A program made the position numbers and the translations under genes. This document shows positions 43,218 through 55,711 of a stretch of 64,000 bases of DNA, one piece after another. The DNA is taken from the NCBI RefSeq assembly GCF_050003625.1, contig NC_134398.1, forward strand, positions 106,486,026-106,550,025, in the 5' to 3' direction. Source of the DNA: Haematobia irritans. Taxonomy: Eukaryota > Arthropoda > Insecta > Diptera > Muscidae. The notes below the pieces were generated by a model that saw only the letters and a list, made by a program, of their open reading frames with translations, did no database searches and was not told the DNA's origin. Position 1 is the stretch's first letter; each line of letters opens with the position of its first letter.

Positions 43218-46200
43218 TGTTTATTTACTACACGATTGTCTTCAAATTTAGCACAAAGTAGTTTTTATAGTATATATGGGAGCTTTAGATATAGCTCCTA
43301 TATATGTATATGTAATGCCCTATACTATAAATCCCTTATTTATTAACCGATCTTAATCAAATTTGGCAGAATGCAATCTTCTATAGTACTTACTATACCT
43401 GCAAAAAATCATCGAAATCGGATCAGATTTATATATAACTCCCATATATATGCATTACCCAATTTTGGTCATAAGACCCTTATTTTGGTTATCTGATGGC
43501 TTTCACACTTCCTTAATAATAAAATTATTTGTGTTTTATTAATTGGCTTAATGCTTCATCGGTTTTATATGGTATTTTACTTTTCCAGAAAGTAAAGATA
43601 GCATTTTTATATTTTTTGTTTTGAGCCAAAATTAGAATAAATTGAGAAAAAATACATTTATTTTAGAATGGGCAAGTTTGGGCAGACAACACGTTACAGC
43701 ACGTTAAAGTATACTTCCTCACGAATAATGACAAAGAAGGATTTTTATTAACATTCGTTAAGAACTCTATTTCTACTCCTCACAAATTAAGGTATGCACT
43801 AAAATGTTCACAAATATACAGCACTGTTGAAGCCACAAATACAAAGTTCAAAAACAAAAATATTTGCTAACGTGTTTACAACTTTTTAAAATATATATCT
43901 CTCCTCTTATAATCTACATTTAAAAGTCTTCTCTACACTCAAAAAAAAGTAAACCCTATATTTCACTAACGCCGATTTAACTCTCGTTTAGTTCATGGAA
44001 TTATTACTTTTTAAGAAAGATTCCATGACTTTAATATTTTTTTGCATACATTAGTTAAATTAACTAAAACAGAGGAAAAATTATACACAAATAAAGTATA
44101 AAGAATATCTAAATTCGTTTATCCCACAAAATAGTTCAGAATTTCTTAAAATTTTTAAATTTTACCAATAATGAGCCTATCTTGAACTTCGTGTGTCACT
44201 AAAGACATTCTTGGAATTTTGAACTGTAATTTTTTTTTCCTTCAAACAACAAAATTTTCTTTAACAAGTGAAAAAAAATTAATTACGTCTAATAAATTTT
44301 CTTGAATTTGTCGAAAAATATTTACTCATTTTTGTGAGTCGGTGTGATGTCAACGTTTGTAATACTGTTTAGTTAAAATTTTCTAAAAATAATCGAAATT
44401 TTCTAAATTTAACCAAAATTTTTCTTCCTGGTGGGTTCACTATTTTTTCAGTATATTCACTTTTATTGCGAAAAAAAATTAAGCACGAAATTTTTAAATT
44501 TTTGCTCTCCTTGACTACACGCAACTTGCGTAAATTTTGGTAAACATTGGCAGTTTTTTCTCATGAACAGGGTTGCCAAGTTTTAAATTAACTTTCGATT
44601 TGTACTTTCCAAGATGTTCTAAAGTAATTTCAATTGGAACATTTTTCATTTTGAAAATTTGTTGTGCGATTTCCGCCCATAGTGCGATGTAAACAAAATA
44701 TGTTTCGGCTGAATTTTTTAAATACAATATAATTAGGTGCAAAACAAAAGTGATCCTAAATTAGCATAAAGTGACACATGTGATAAAATGTTAGAATATA
44801 TTATGTTTGGGACATTAATGTTTCATAAATATAACATGTATGGATATAAACATATATTAATTTAGAAATTACGAGTAAACTTATGTATGTTGCGATATCT
44901 TATTCAGAGAGCCTCTGCGAGAGAATCAAATCAAAGCAATTGATGGTTGCTGTGAAACTGCTTGTATATGTTGCAGAAAACTGTCATTGTATGGGTGCAT
45001 TCGTTTTGGCTATGCGCTTGGAATGTTAACGAGGGCTCACCAAAAAAATACGCTTAAGTCTAAATATTAGATAATTTGAATTTTAAAATGTGTATTCGGA
45101 GCTAAGAGAGCGGCAAAGAGAATATACATTTGAAAAAATTAGCATGGTTTTTTTGCCTACACAGAAAAAAAGTGTTCATAATTGTAATGAATTTTTCATA
45201 ATATTTATGAAAAATGTTCTTGATTTCGTCCCAATGAAGCTTTTCATTATATTTATGAAACCTGTTTCATAACTTTGCAATTAATGAAAATTGTAATAAT
45301 ATTTATGAAACGCAATCATTGAATTTTATGAAAAGTTTTCATAGCATACATGAAAGGTTTTCATACCATTAATGAAAATTATTCATAGCACTTATGAAAT
45401 CTCATCATTCTAATTATGATCGTTTTGTTTTACTTTTATGAAACCCAATTTTTAGATTAATGAAAAGTTTTCATTATATTTATGAATGTTATTCATCCTA
45501 TTCATGATGAAAATCATTAAAGCAGCATGAAAATGGTAATTAATCTAATGAATTTTTTCATAAATTTAATAATTCTAATTATTACTTTTATGAAATTTTA
45601 CATTGATTATAAAAAAACTCAAACATTAAATGTATGACAATTTTCATTAATATTATTATTTTTTTTTATAAATATTGCCCCCATTTTTTAATAAAAATAC
45701 AAAAAAGGTTTAGATGTTCAAGTAAATTTATTGAATAGATTTTTCGATTAACAAAACTTGCTTTAGTAGCAGAATAGTTATGGAATACATTGTGCAGTTT
45801 ATCACCGCATAGAAAAATTATATCGCTTTTATTACAAACAACGCGACTACTAAAATAATGGTTTAAAATGAAATAAATTCTCTTTTTTTATTTGCTTACT
45901 ATGCTAATCCACACTACACTATTGTTTGGTGTAAATTTTGTCATAATGACTAAAATAGTTTAAAGGGTTGAAAAACTACATTGGGTTTTACAACCATTTA
46001 ACAAACACAAAATATATTTAATATTACATTTCAATTAATTCACTTTTAATTATAGCACAACTAAAATGCAACCGGCCTCTTTCAATAACTCGCGTAAAAT
46101 AAATGACGCAAAGATCTAACTGTTAATGTTAATGCATACTCCTGTATATGTGTGTTTATTTTTTTCATTCATTGTGGGCAGGCATTGTGAGTGTTTGTGC

Positions 46201-46250
46201 TTTTTAGCATTGCAATGCAGAAAAGGTAATGAATGGTCATATTCTTACAT
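43218..46250 (+). repeat. Left arm of a large inverted duplication
   Basis: From TGTGTTTATTTACTACACG to GAATGGTCATATTCTTACAT. The reverse complement recurs in 55371-52522, 50837-50783 and 47726-47687, interrupted there by two insertions. Long stretches are identical or nearly so, with one indel of about 75 bp (44030-44105 has no counterpart near 54590). The open frame 44515-44742 (minus) matches 53946-54251 (plus) and is only part of the duplicated X-like sequence. Confidence 0.92.
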
Positions 46251-46472
46251 TTTTTTTCATAGAATATTTTCATAGTATTTATGAATTTTCATTAATATTA
46301 TGAAACGTACCATTGTATTTTTTTTTTTTTTCATTCATTCATACTTTATTTGTAATTTCAAAGCCCCATGGCCAATTATAACAAAATTACACAGACTACA
46401 ATACAGTCTACTATATTTATGATATGAAAGTTATGAAACACGATCATTATATTAATGACCTTTTTTTGTGTG
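45160..46472. mobile_element. TA-flanked element made of ATGAAAA/TTTTCAT words
   Basis: Starts CACAGAAAAAAAGTGTTCAT and ends CATTATATTAATGACC then TTTTTTTGTGTG, with TA outside (45158-45159, 46473-46474). Both flanks are X-family sequence. TTCATAAATATTATGAAAA-type words fill both subterminal parts. The larger share is copied in the right arm. No gene. Confidence 0.65.
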
Positions 46473-46707
46473 TAGAGAGCGTTTTTATGTATGCGTGGGT
46501 ATGGGTTTTGTTTACCTCTTGTGGTGTCAAAATAAATAAAGACGTACGGGGAGTAATGGCCTGTTCCTGTATATCGGACGAATGCTTTCTTTCGTATTCC
46601 AAACGAAAGAAAATTGGTTTTTGTTAATCTATTTCGAAAGCCACGTCACTTCATATTTTGTTGTCGAGTAACAAACGAACATATGCAATAAGTGTCAAGA
46701 ATAACAC

Positions 46708-47236
46708 ACAAAAAAATTTTTTTCTGATTCAATCACCAAATTAATTGATCCAATTAATTTTTTAATTGAAATGTCTTCAATCACGAAAATGATAGTATCA
46801 ATCACAGTTTTAATTGGGCATAGAAAAAATTCTTGATTAAAAAATTAATTGATTTTTTCAGCAAATTTCAATTAATTTTTTAATTGATTCAATTAAAAAT
46901 TTAATTGATGTTGATTGCAAAACTCAATTAATTTATTAATTAAAAAAGGTAACTATTTTTAATTACTTTCTGAATTGGCTTAGAGTTTTTATTTGGATTA
47001 ACAAATGATTGTTTGAAATACATTTTTAATTAGTCTTCCGAATTAGATTAAAAAGTTAATTGTATCAATTAATTTTTTAATTACAAATTTTAAAATTTTC
47101 AATCATTGACTTAATTAACTTAATGTTTCTATCATGATTAAAAAGTTAATTGTATCAATTAATTTATTAATTGAAAAAATTTTCAACTTCAATTAACTTT
47201 TTAATTGGAAATATTTTGGTGATATTTTTTTCTGTG
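46708..47236. mobile_element. Family W MITE, copy W2
   Basis: ACAAAAAAATTTTTTTCTG at the left and ATATTTTTTTCTGTG at the right, filled with ATTGATTCAATTAAAA words. AACAC is on both sides (46703-46707, 47237-47241). The paralogous sequence at 55595-55610 is uninterrupted (GAATAACACGCAC), so the exact insert of 529 bp is known. Confidence 0.88.
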
Positions 47237-47743
47237 AACACGCACAAAAAAAACATGATTGGACATGGTTGCCATTTAATACTTATCTAGAGCATGTAAT
47301 TGTCGCGAAAACCATGTATTTTGTCTTTGTGAAAATAATTTTGGAGCAGAGAAAAATGTATGCTGACAATAAGCATATAAATGATTCTCAAATGCTGCGT
47401 TCAAGGCCGTATTCTGAGGGGGGGGGGGATGAGGGGGATCAATCACGTACATATTCTTTTAAAAATTTTGGTCACTTTGCCAGTTACTCAGGGATGGAAA
47501 ATACAATTTTTAAGAGAGTACAAAAAAGGTATTTTTTGAGCGGAAAGGTACTTTTTACTAAATTTCAACTGGAAGATTATTGTCAAGAGACTGAATTTTA
47601 AAGAAAATAAAATTTTGACAAAATTTTCTATATAAATAAAATTTTGCAAAAATTTTCTATAGAAATAAAATTTTGCAAAAAAACATGTAAGAATATGACC
47701 ATTCATTACCTTTTCTGCATTGCAATTAGAGGTGTGCGCGTGA

Positions 47744-48258
47744 CACGAAGCTTTCGTGACACGCGTGAGTCACGTGGTTCGTGAATGAAATTTTGACCAA
47801 ATCACGTGAATGTGCGTGAATGGGACTGAACAAAAATGTGTCGTGCGTGATCGTGCGTGAACATCAAATTCTGTTCGTGAATGTGCGTGAGTAAATTTTT
47901 TTCAAAATCACGCTCACAACAAAATTCACGTTCACGAAAAAATTCACATTCACGAAAAATTCACGCTCACGACAAAATTCACGCTCACGAAGAAATTCAC
48001 GTTCACGAAGAAATTCACATTCACGAAAACTTCACACTCACGATGACATTCACGTTCACGAAAAAATTCACGTTCACGAAAAATTCACTCTCACGAGAAA
48101 ATTCACGTTCACGAAAAATTCACTCTCACGAGAAAATTCACGTTCACGAAGAAACTCACATTCACGAAAAATTCACGCTCACGATGAAATTCACATTCAC
48201 GAATTAATTCAGCCTCACGAGAAATGACACGTTCACGAACCTATTCACGCTCACGACA
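47744..48258. repeat. Left subterminal TTCACG(C/T)TCACGA array
   Basis: Roughly 12-20 bp units such as ATTCACGTTCACGAA and ATTCACGCTCACGA, in about 25 copies. The first 130 bp are in the opposite sense (GTGCGTGA). The plus-strand frame 47881-48207 is an artefact of the array (unit translation SRSRK / HIHEK). Confidence 0.9.
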
Positions 48259-48269
48259 AATTTTATATC

Positions 48270-49990
48270 TACAAAAATGTCTTGTACATAGTCTTACACA
48301 AGTTTACATACCCCTGAGTTTTTAACCTACTAACCAAACATCTTTCTTGTTGTTTTTTATAAACCACACTAAAAAAATATTGTTAAAAATTAACAAATAC
48401 TATGTTTTCAAAATATTTAACAAAAATTAAAGCATGTATATGCATAGTTTATAATATTTTATTATTTCAATAAAATACAAATTCTTTAATCGTATGTAAA
48501 CTTGTGTGAGACTGTGTAGTTTCATGGGGTTAAATTTTAAATCCTATGAACATAGTGTACTCAATGAACTATTTGAAATATATGACGCATATTAAGCAAA
48601 ATGTCCAGTATCGATACTGCTTTCATTTTTATATCGAAAAATTCTTAATAATGTGTTGGGGTATAACTGACGTCGTCATTCCGGTTGTAACACATTGAAA
48701 TACTGCTCTCATACAGAATAATATTCTGGGTCGTGGTGAAACTCGATCTAGCGATGCCGGTCCGCATGTTGAAACCTAATTTCCGAACGAAACAAGCTAT
48801 CGATATAAAACTTGGTATAAGTAGTTGTTATTTATGTAGGTGGATGGTATTACAAATGGGCCCCCATATTTGGCTTCCGGAAGAGCAAATTTCCATATGG
48901 GTCCTAAGTTATATATAGCTCCCATTTAAACCGCACTAGTAATATGATCTGTTTTGAATGGTATGATTTAGGGAGAATGCAACAACACACACAATTTAAC
49001 GTAATTTTGGGCCTGGTTTACTTGCTAGATATATCGAGGACAACCATTCGGACGAAAGATAGTTTTCTATGCATTCAAGACATTTTCTGCAGAAAAAAAA
49101 AGCCGTATCTATCGATATTCTTTATAACGAAGTCAATTGTTTCATGTAGTATTATAATTTCATGTATTATATGATCTTTGACTACATTTTTAAACATAAG
49201 CAGCATTTTATTTTTAGATATTGCCACAGATTAGATATCAATCACAGAATTAATAAGAAACAAGAAGCCTTATTTGATTAAACAATAATTGATTTCTTCC
49301 GGCACTTTCAATGAATTTCTTAATTGGTTGTGGTCGAAACTTAATTTTTTAATTGAGGCAATAATTATTTATTGTATTGTTTATTTATTTATAATTATTG
49401 GTTTCTTCGATGAAATAATTTATGGTAACTTTACAAGAGTTTACACTTTCTTATGTGCTTTCTGATTATGTTATAGTTGGATTTTTTCTTTACACGAAAA
49501 AATATCAGTAAAATATTTCCAATTGAAAAGTTGATTGGAATAGAAAACGTAATCAATTAATTAATTAAATTATAAAATTAACTTGTTAATCAAAATAAAT
49601 AATAAAGCCAACTAAGATAATGATTGAACATTTTTACATTTTTAAATTGAAAACACACTTCCAAATATAAAATTAACAATTTTCGGAAATAATTGGTTTC
49701 ATTGGTTCATTAAATTTTGGCTTAGATCTGAAAAAATAATTCTATATAGAATAATTATAATATATGTAATTATAATATAATAAAAAATAAAATAAGTAAA
49801 CAATAACACTATAAATCATTGATTGCCTCAATTAAAAATTAATTAAGTTTTTCGGACAAAATCAATTCAAATTTTAATTGAGTTTATATTTTGATTTGAT
49901 TAAAATGTTAATTGTATCTGTTAATTTTTTAATTGAGTACGTTTTCAACTTCAGATTTTTAATTAGAAATATTTTGGCGAATTTGTGTGG
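48270..49990. other. Interior of the hAT-like element, no gene
   Basis: 48655-48935 is a diverged GTAACACAT-type repeat. 49240-49985 has W-type ATTGATT / AATTAA words, ending ATTTTGGCGAATTTGTGTG. The remainder is AT-rich and unassigned. Open frames of 61-76 codons are not supported. Confidence 0.45.
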
Positions 49991-50002
49991 GTAGCTCATT
50001 TG

Positions 50003-50770
50003 TATCACAAGCGAGAGTGAGTAAGTTTTTAAGTTCGTACTCATTCGTGAATTACATTTTTTCGTTTGTTTTGTAAGTATAATAGTCGTGAACGAGCGTG
50101 AGTTGATTTTACATCGTGAGCGTGAGTGAATAGTTTTTATGAATCGTGAATGTGCGTGAGTTGCATATTACATCGTGAGCGTGCGTGAATAGTTTTTATG
50201 AATCGTGAGTGTGCGTGAGTAAGTTTCGTATGTCGTGAACGTGCGTGAGTTGCATTTTACATCGTGAGCGTGAGTGAGTAGTTTTTTTATGAATCGTGGG
50301 TGTGTGGAAGTACGTTTCATTGTTCGTGAACGTGCGTGAGTAGTTTTTTTCGAATCGTTAGTGTGCGTGAATAAGTTTGTTGTTCGTGAGTTGATATTTC
50401 CTGTCGTGAGCGTGCGGTAGTCACTATTCTGCAATCGAGATTGTTTATCTTTGCAGGATTTTGGTTCGTCAACGTGCGTGAGCGTGAATCAATAAAAACC
50501 TTCGTGCGTGAATGTTACGAATTCATTCGTGAGCGTGCAGTAGTGTGAGCAATTCAAAAACGGGCGTGCGTGATCGTGCGTGAATATTACGAATTCATTC
50601 GTGAGCGTGCGTGAGTGTGAGCAATTCAAAAACGGGCGTGCGTGATCGTGCGTGAATGTTACGAATTCATTCGTGAGCGTGAGCAATTCTAAAAAAGGCG
50701 TGCGTGATCGTGCGTGAATGACATTTTGAATTTGTGAGCGTGCGTGAGCGTGCGTGAAAAATCCCTCACG
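50003..50770. repeat. Right subterminal GTGCGTGA(G/A)T array
   Basis: Units such as CGTGAGCGTGCGTGAGT and CGTGAATGTTACGAATTCAT repeat from about 50003 to 50770. It is inverted in sense relative to the left array, so the element is bounded by long, loosely repeated inverted arms. Confidence 0.9.
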
Positions 50771-51384
50771 CGCACACCTCTAATTGCAATGCTAAAAAGC
50801 ACAAACACTCACAATGCCTGCCCACAATGAATGAAAACAAGTATATACAGCACTAAGTTCGGCAGGGCCGAATCTTAAATACCCACCACCATGAACCAAA
50901 TGTTAGGGTTTCCTTTGAAATTTCAGGAGGGCTAGAGGACTTGAGGACACTTCCCGAAGATAAATTTAAAGATTTCACCTATGAGGACTATATCAGATTC
51001 TGGATTTATAAGAGCCATTTTTGTTTGAGTTTTAGAGGAATCATTAACATCTCTTGTAAGTGTGCAAGAAAATTATAAAATAACGTCTTGATTTGAAATC
51101 TTAAATCTGTAGAAGTAAAATCTGGAAATTTTACATTGAGTTTCAAGCAATTTTCATGATCAGAGCGCCTTCTTCACCCTCAAGAAGTGAAGTCGGTCTA
51201 TATGGAGGCATTACCAAATGGACCGATAACAGCTTAATCCGATACACGTTTTTGTGAGCCTAAACTATCAGAATATTTACAATTTCAGGCAAATCAGATA
51301 AAAACTACCAAAATATGGACCGATACTCACCATTTTCGGCACACCTCTTTATGATCCTAAAAAACCTCTAGATTTCTAATTTGA

Positions 51385-52200
51385 GACAAATTGGATAAAA
51401 ACTACGGTTTCTATAAGCCCAAGACCCCAAATCGGGAGATCGTTTTATATGGGGACCATACCAAAACATGGACCGATACTCACAATTTTTGGCACACGCA
51501 TTTGTGGTCCTACAATACCTCTAGATTTCCAATTTCAGGTAAATTGAATAAAAACTGCGGTTTCTATAAGCCCAAGAAGTAAAATCAGGAGATCGGTCTA
51601 TATAGGGGCTATACCAAAATATGGACCGATACTCACCATATTCGGCACACCTCTTTATGGTCCTAAAATACCTCTAGATTTCCAATTTCAGACAAATTGG
51701 ATAAAAACTACGGTTTCTATAAGCCCAAGACCCCAAATCGGGAGGTCGTTTTATATGGGGACCATACCAAAACATGGGCCGATACTCACAATTTTTGGCT
51801 CCCGTATTTGTGGTCCTACAATACCTCTAGATTTCCAATTTCAGGTAAATTGAATAAAAACTGCGGTTTCTATAAGCCCAAGAAATAAAATCGGGAGATC
51901 GGTATATATGGGGGCTATACCAAAATATTGACCGATACTCACAATTTTTGGCACACGTATTTGTGGTCCTACAATACCTCTAGATTTCCAATTTCAGGTA
52001 AATTTAATAAAAACTGCGGTTTCTATAAGCCCAAGAAGTAAAATCGGGAGATCGGTATATATGGGGGCTATACCAAAACATGGACCGATACTCACCATTT
52101 TTGGCACACCTCTTTATGGTCATAAAACACCTCTAGATTTCCAATTTCAGGCAAATTGGATAAAAACTACGATTTCTATAAGCCCAAGACCCCAAATCGG
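51385..52200. repeat. 153-bp tandem repeat, about five units
   Basis: The word ATAAAAACTACGGTTTCTAT (or variant) recurs near 51396, 51548, 51702, 51854, 52006 and 52160. The period is a multiple of three, which leaves open frames of 61-63 codons (51391-51582, 51697-51888, 52061-52246) that are repeat artefacts. Odd and even units differ in AGACCCCAAATCGGGAG versus AGAAGTAAAATCGGGAG, hinting at a 306-bp higher-order period. Confidence 0.9.
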
Positions 52201-52343
52201 GAGGTCGGTTTATATGGGGACTATATCAAAACCTGGACCGATATAGCCCATCTTCGAACTTGACCTGCCTGCAGACAAAAGACGATTATATGCAAAATTT
52301 CAGCACGATCGCTTCATTATTGAAGACTGTAGCGTGATTACAA

Positions 52344-52384
52344 CAGACAGACAGACAGACAGACAGACAGACGGACAGACGGAC
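52344..52384. repeat. (ACAG)n microsatellite
   Basis: About seven ACAG units followed by GGACAGACGGACATC. The corresponding CTGT-rich word occurs in other copies of the dispersed repeat at 40990 and 43050. Confidence 0.9.
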
Positions 52385-55371
52385 ATCGTTATATCGTCTT
52401 AGAATTTCTCCCTGATCAAGAATATATATACTTTATATAGTCGGAAATCGATATTTCGATGTGTTACAAACGGAATGACAAACTTATTATACCCCCGTCA
52501 CCATTCTATGGTGGTGGGTATAAAAATAAACACACATATACAGGAGTATGCATTAACATTAACAGTTAGATCTTTGCGTCATTTATTTTACGCGAGTTAT
52601 TGAAAGAGGCCGGTTGCATTTTAGTTGTGCTATAATTAAAAGTGAATTAATTGAAATGTAATATTAAATATATTTTGTGTTTGTTAAATGGTTGTAAAAC
52701 CCAATGTAGTTTTTCAAACCTTTAAACTATTTTAGTCATTATGACAAAATTTACACCAAACAATAGTGTAGTGTGGATTAGCATAGTAAGCAAATAAAAA
52801 AAGAGAATTTATTTCATTTTAAACCATTATTTTAGTAGTCGCGTTGTTTGTAATAAAAGCGATATAATTTTTCTATGCGGTGATAAACTGCACAATGTAT
52901 TCCATAACTATTCTGCTACTAAAGCAAGTTTTGTTAATCGAAAAATCTATTCAATAAATTTACTTGAACATCTAAACCTTTTTTGTATTTTTATTAAAAA
53001 ATGGGGGCAATATTTAAAAAAAAAAAATAATAATATTAATGAAAATTGTCATACATTTAATGTTTGAGTTTTTTTTATAATCAATGTAAAATTTCATAAA
53101 AGTAATAATTAGAATTATTAAATTTATGAAAAAATTCATTAGATTAATTACCATTTTCATGCTGCTTTAATGATTTTCATCATGAATAGGATGAATAACA
53201 TTCATAAATATAATGAAAACTTTTCATTAATCTAAAAATTGGGTTTCATAAAAGTAAAACAAAACGATCATAATTAGAATGATGAGATTTCATAAGTGCT
53301 ATGAATAATTTTCATTAATGGTATGAAAACCTTTCATGTATGCTATGAAAACTTTTCATAAAATTCAATGATTGCGTTTCATAAATATTATTACAATTTT
53401 CATTAATTGCAAAGTTATGAAACAGGTTTCATAAATATAATGAAAAGCTTCATTGGGACGAAATCAAGAACATTTTTCATAAATATTATGAAAAATTCAT
53501 TACAATTATGAACACTTTTTTTCTGTGTAGGCATGCTAAACCATGCTAATTTTTTCAAATGTATATTCTCTTTGCCGCTCTCTTAGCTCCGAATACACAT
53601 TTTAAAATTCAAATTATCTAATATTTAGACTTAAGCGTATTTTTTTGGTGAGCCCTCGTTAACATTCCAAGCGCATAGCCAAAACGAATGCACCCATACA
53701 ATGACAGTTTTCTGCAACATATACAAGCAGTTTCACAGCAACCATCAATTGCTTTGATTTGATTCTCTCGCAGAGGCTCTCTGAATAAGATATCGCAACA
53801 TACATAAGTTTACTCGTAATTTTTAAATTAATATATGTTTATATCCATACATGTTATATTTATGAAACATTAATGTCCCAAACATAATATATTCTAACAT
53901 TTTATCACATGTGTCACTTTATGCTAATTTAGGATCACTTTTGTTTTGCACCTAATTATATTGTATTTAAAAAATTCAGCCGAAACATATTTTGTTTACA
54001 TCGCACTACGGGCGGAAATCGCACAACAAATTTTCCAAATGAAAAATGTTCCAATTGAAATTACTTTAGAACATCTTGGAAAGTACAAATCGAAAGTTAA
54101 TTTAAAACTTGGCAACCCTGTTCATGAGAAAAAAACTGCCAATGTTTACCAAAATTTACGCAAGTTGCGTGTAGTCAAGGAGAGCAAAAATTTAAAAATT
54201 TCGTGCTTAATTTTTTTTTTCGCAATAAAAGTGAATATACTGAAAAAATAGTGAACCCACCAGGAAGAAAAATTTTGGTTAAATTTAGAAAATTTCGATT
54301 ATTTTTAGAAAATTTTAACTAAACAGTATTACAAACGTTGACATCACACCGACTCACAAAAATGAGTAAATATTTTTCGACAAATTCAAGAAAATTTATT
54401 AGACGTAATTAATTTTTTTTTTCACTTGTTAAAGAAAATTTTGTTGTTTGAAGGAAAAAAAATTACAGTTCAAAATTCCAAGAATGTCTTTAGTGACACA
54501 CGAAGTTCAAGATAGGCTCATTATTGGTAAAATTTAAAAATTTTAAGAAATTCTGAACTATTTTGTGGGATAAACGAATTTAGATATTCTTAATACATTA
54601 TTTCTTAAAAAGTAATAATTCCATGAACTAAACGAGAGTTAAATCGGCGTTAGTGAAATATAGGGTTTACTTTTTTTTGAGTGTAGAGAAGACTTTTAAA
54701 TGTAGATTATAAGAGGAGAGATATATATTTAAAAAAGTTGTAAACACGTTAGCAAATATTTTTGTTTTTGAACTTTGTATTTGTGGCTTCAACAGTGCTG
54801 TATATTTGTGAACATTTTAGTGCATACCTTAATTTGTGAGGAGTAGAAATAGAGTTCTTAACGAATGTTAATAAAAATCCTTCTTTGTCATTATTCGTCT
54901 GCCCAAACTTGCCCATTCTAAAATAAATGTATTTTTTCTCAATTTATTCTCATTTTGGCTCAAAACAAAAAATATAAAAATGCTATCTTTACTTTCTGGA
55001 AAAGTAAAATACCATATAAAACCGATGAAGAATTAAGCCAATTATTAAAACACAAATAATTTTATTATTAAGGAAGTGTGAAAGCCATCAGATAACCAAA
55101 ATAAGGGTCTTATGACCAAAATTGGGTAATGCATATATATGGGAGTTATATATAAATCTGATCCGATTTCGATGATTTTTTGCAGGTATAGTAAGTACTA
55201 TAGAAGATTGCATTCTGCCAAATTTGATTAAGATCGGTTAATAAATAAGGGTTTTATAGTATAGGGCATTACATATACATATATGGGAGCTATATCTAAA
55301 GCTCCCATATATACTATAAAAACTACTTTGTGCTAAATTTGAAGACAATCGTGTAGTAAATAAACACAGAG

Positions 55372-55711
55372 AGCGTTTTTATGTATGCGTGGGTATGGGT
55401 TTTGTTTACCTCTTGTGGTGTCAAAATAAATAAAGACGTACGGGGAGTAATGGCCTGTTCCTGTATATCGGACGAATGCTTTCTTTCGTATTCCAAACGA
55501 AAGAAAATTGGTTTTTGTTAATCTATTTCGAAAGCCACGTCACTTCATATTTTGTTGTCGAGTAACAAACGAACATATGCAATAAGTGTCAAGAATAACA
55601 CGCACAGAAAAAACATGTTTGGACATGGTTGCCATTTAATACGTATCTAGAGCATGTAATTGTCGCGAAAACCATGTATTTTGCATATAAATGATTCTCA
55701 AATGCTGCGTT
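55372..55711 (+). repeat. Direct repeat of 46475-47400 outside the right arm
   Basis: GAGAGCGTTTTTATGTATGC through GAAAACCATGTATTTTG matches the sequence following the left arm, minus W2. It provides the empty site of W2. Confidence 0.85.

Larger units (their letters stand above)
47727..50782. mobile_element. 3.06 kb hAT-like element with satellite-like ends
   Basis: Terminal inverted repeats TAGAGGTGTGCGCGTGA and TCACGCGCACACCTCTA, flanked by ATTGCAAT on both sides (47719-47726, 50783-50790). The left arm keeps the single ATTGCAAT (46209-46216). An 8-bp duplication with T at position 2 and A at position 7, plus TAGAGGTG ends, fits hAT. About 0.5 kb (left) and 0.77 kb (right) next to the ends consist of short-period CGTGA / TCACG arrays. 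The middle has a GTAACACAT-type repeat (48655-48935) and W-like sequence (49240-49985) and no transposase. Confidence 0.85.
50838..52521 (-). mobile_element. 1.7 kb GTAACACATCGAAATAT element with 153-bp tandem units
   Basis: The outer ends TACCCACCACCATGAACC (left) and CATTCTATGGTGGTGGGTAT (right) are inverted. The left arm of the duplication has no insert at the equivalent point (near 46165). On the minus strand the order is: ACCCACC end, TTTGTAACACATCGAAATA, TATATAAAGTATATATATTC, a (CTGT)n run, TGAAATTTTGCATATAATCG, then tandem units. No protein is encoded. The type is unknown, possibly an LTR-less or MITE-like class seen as fragments elsewhere in the window. Confidence 0.7.
47687..55371 (-). 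repeat. Right arm of the inverted duplication, with two insertions
   Basis: Arm sequence is split into 47687-47726, 50783-50837 and 52522-55371. Together these give about 2.9 kb matching the reverse complement of 43218-46250. The split points are the 3.06 kb hAT-like element and the 1.7 kb 153-bp-repeat element. Both are missing from the left arm. Confidence 0.92.

Noticed and set aside
47881..48207. 108-codon open frame of SRSRK/HIHEK repeats
   Set aside because: It is the translation of a short-period TTCACG array at the end of a hAT-like element; the opposite array gives similar frames on the other strand.
51391..51888. Two nearly identical 63-codon frames (MDKNYGFYKPK)
   Set aside because: The 153-bp tandem unit is a multiple of three, so open frames repeat mechanically; fragments elsewhere are not open.
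53946..54251. 101-codon frame repeated on the other strand at 44515-44742
   Set aside because: It lies in the arms of the inverted duplication within X-like sequence, is disrupted in the left arm and matches no domain.
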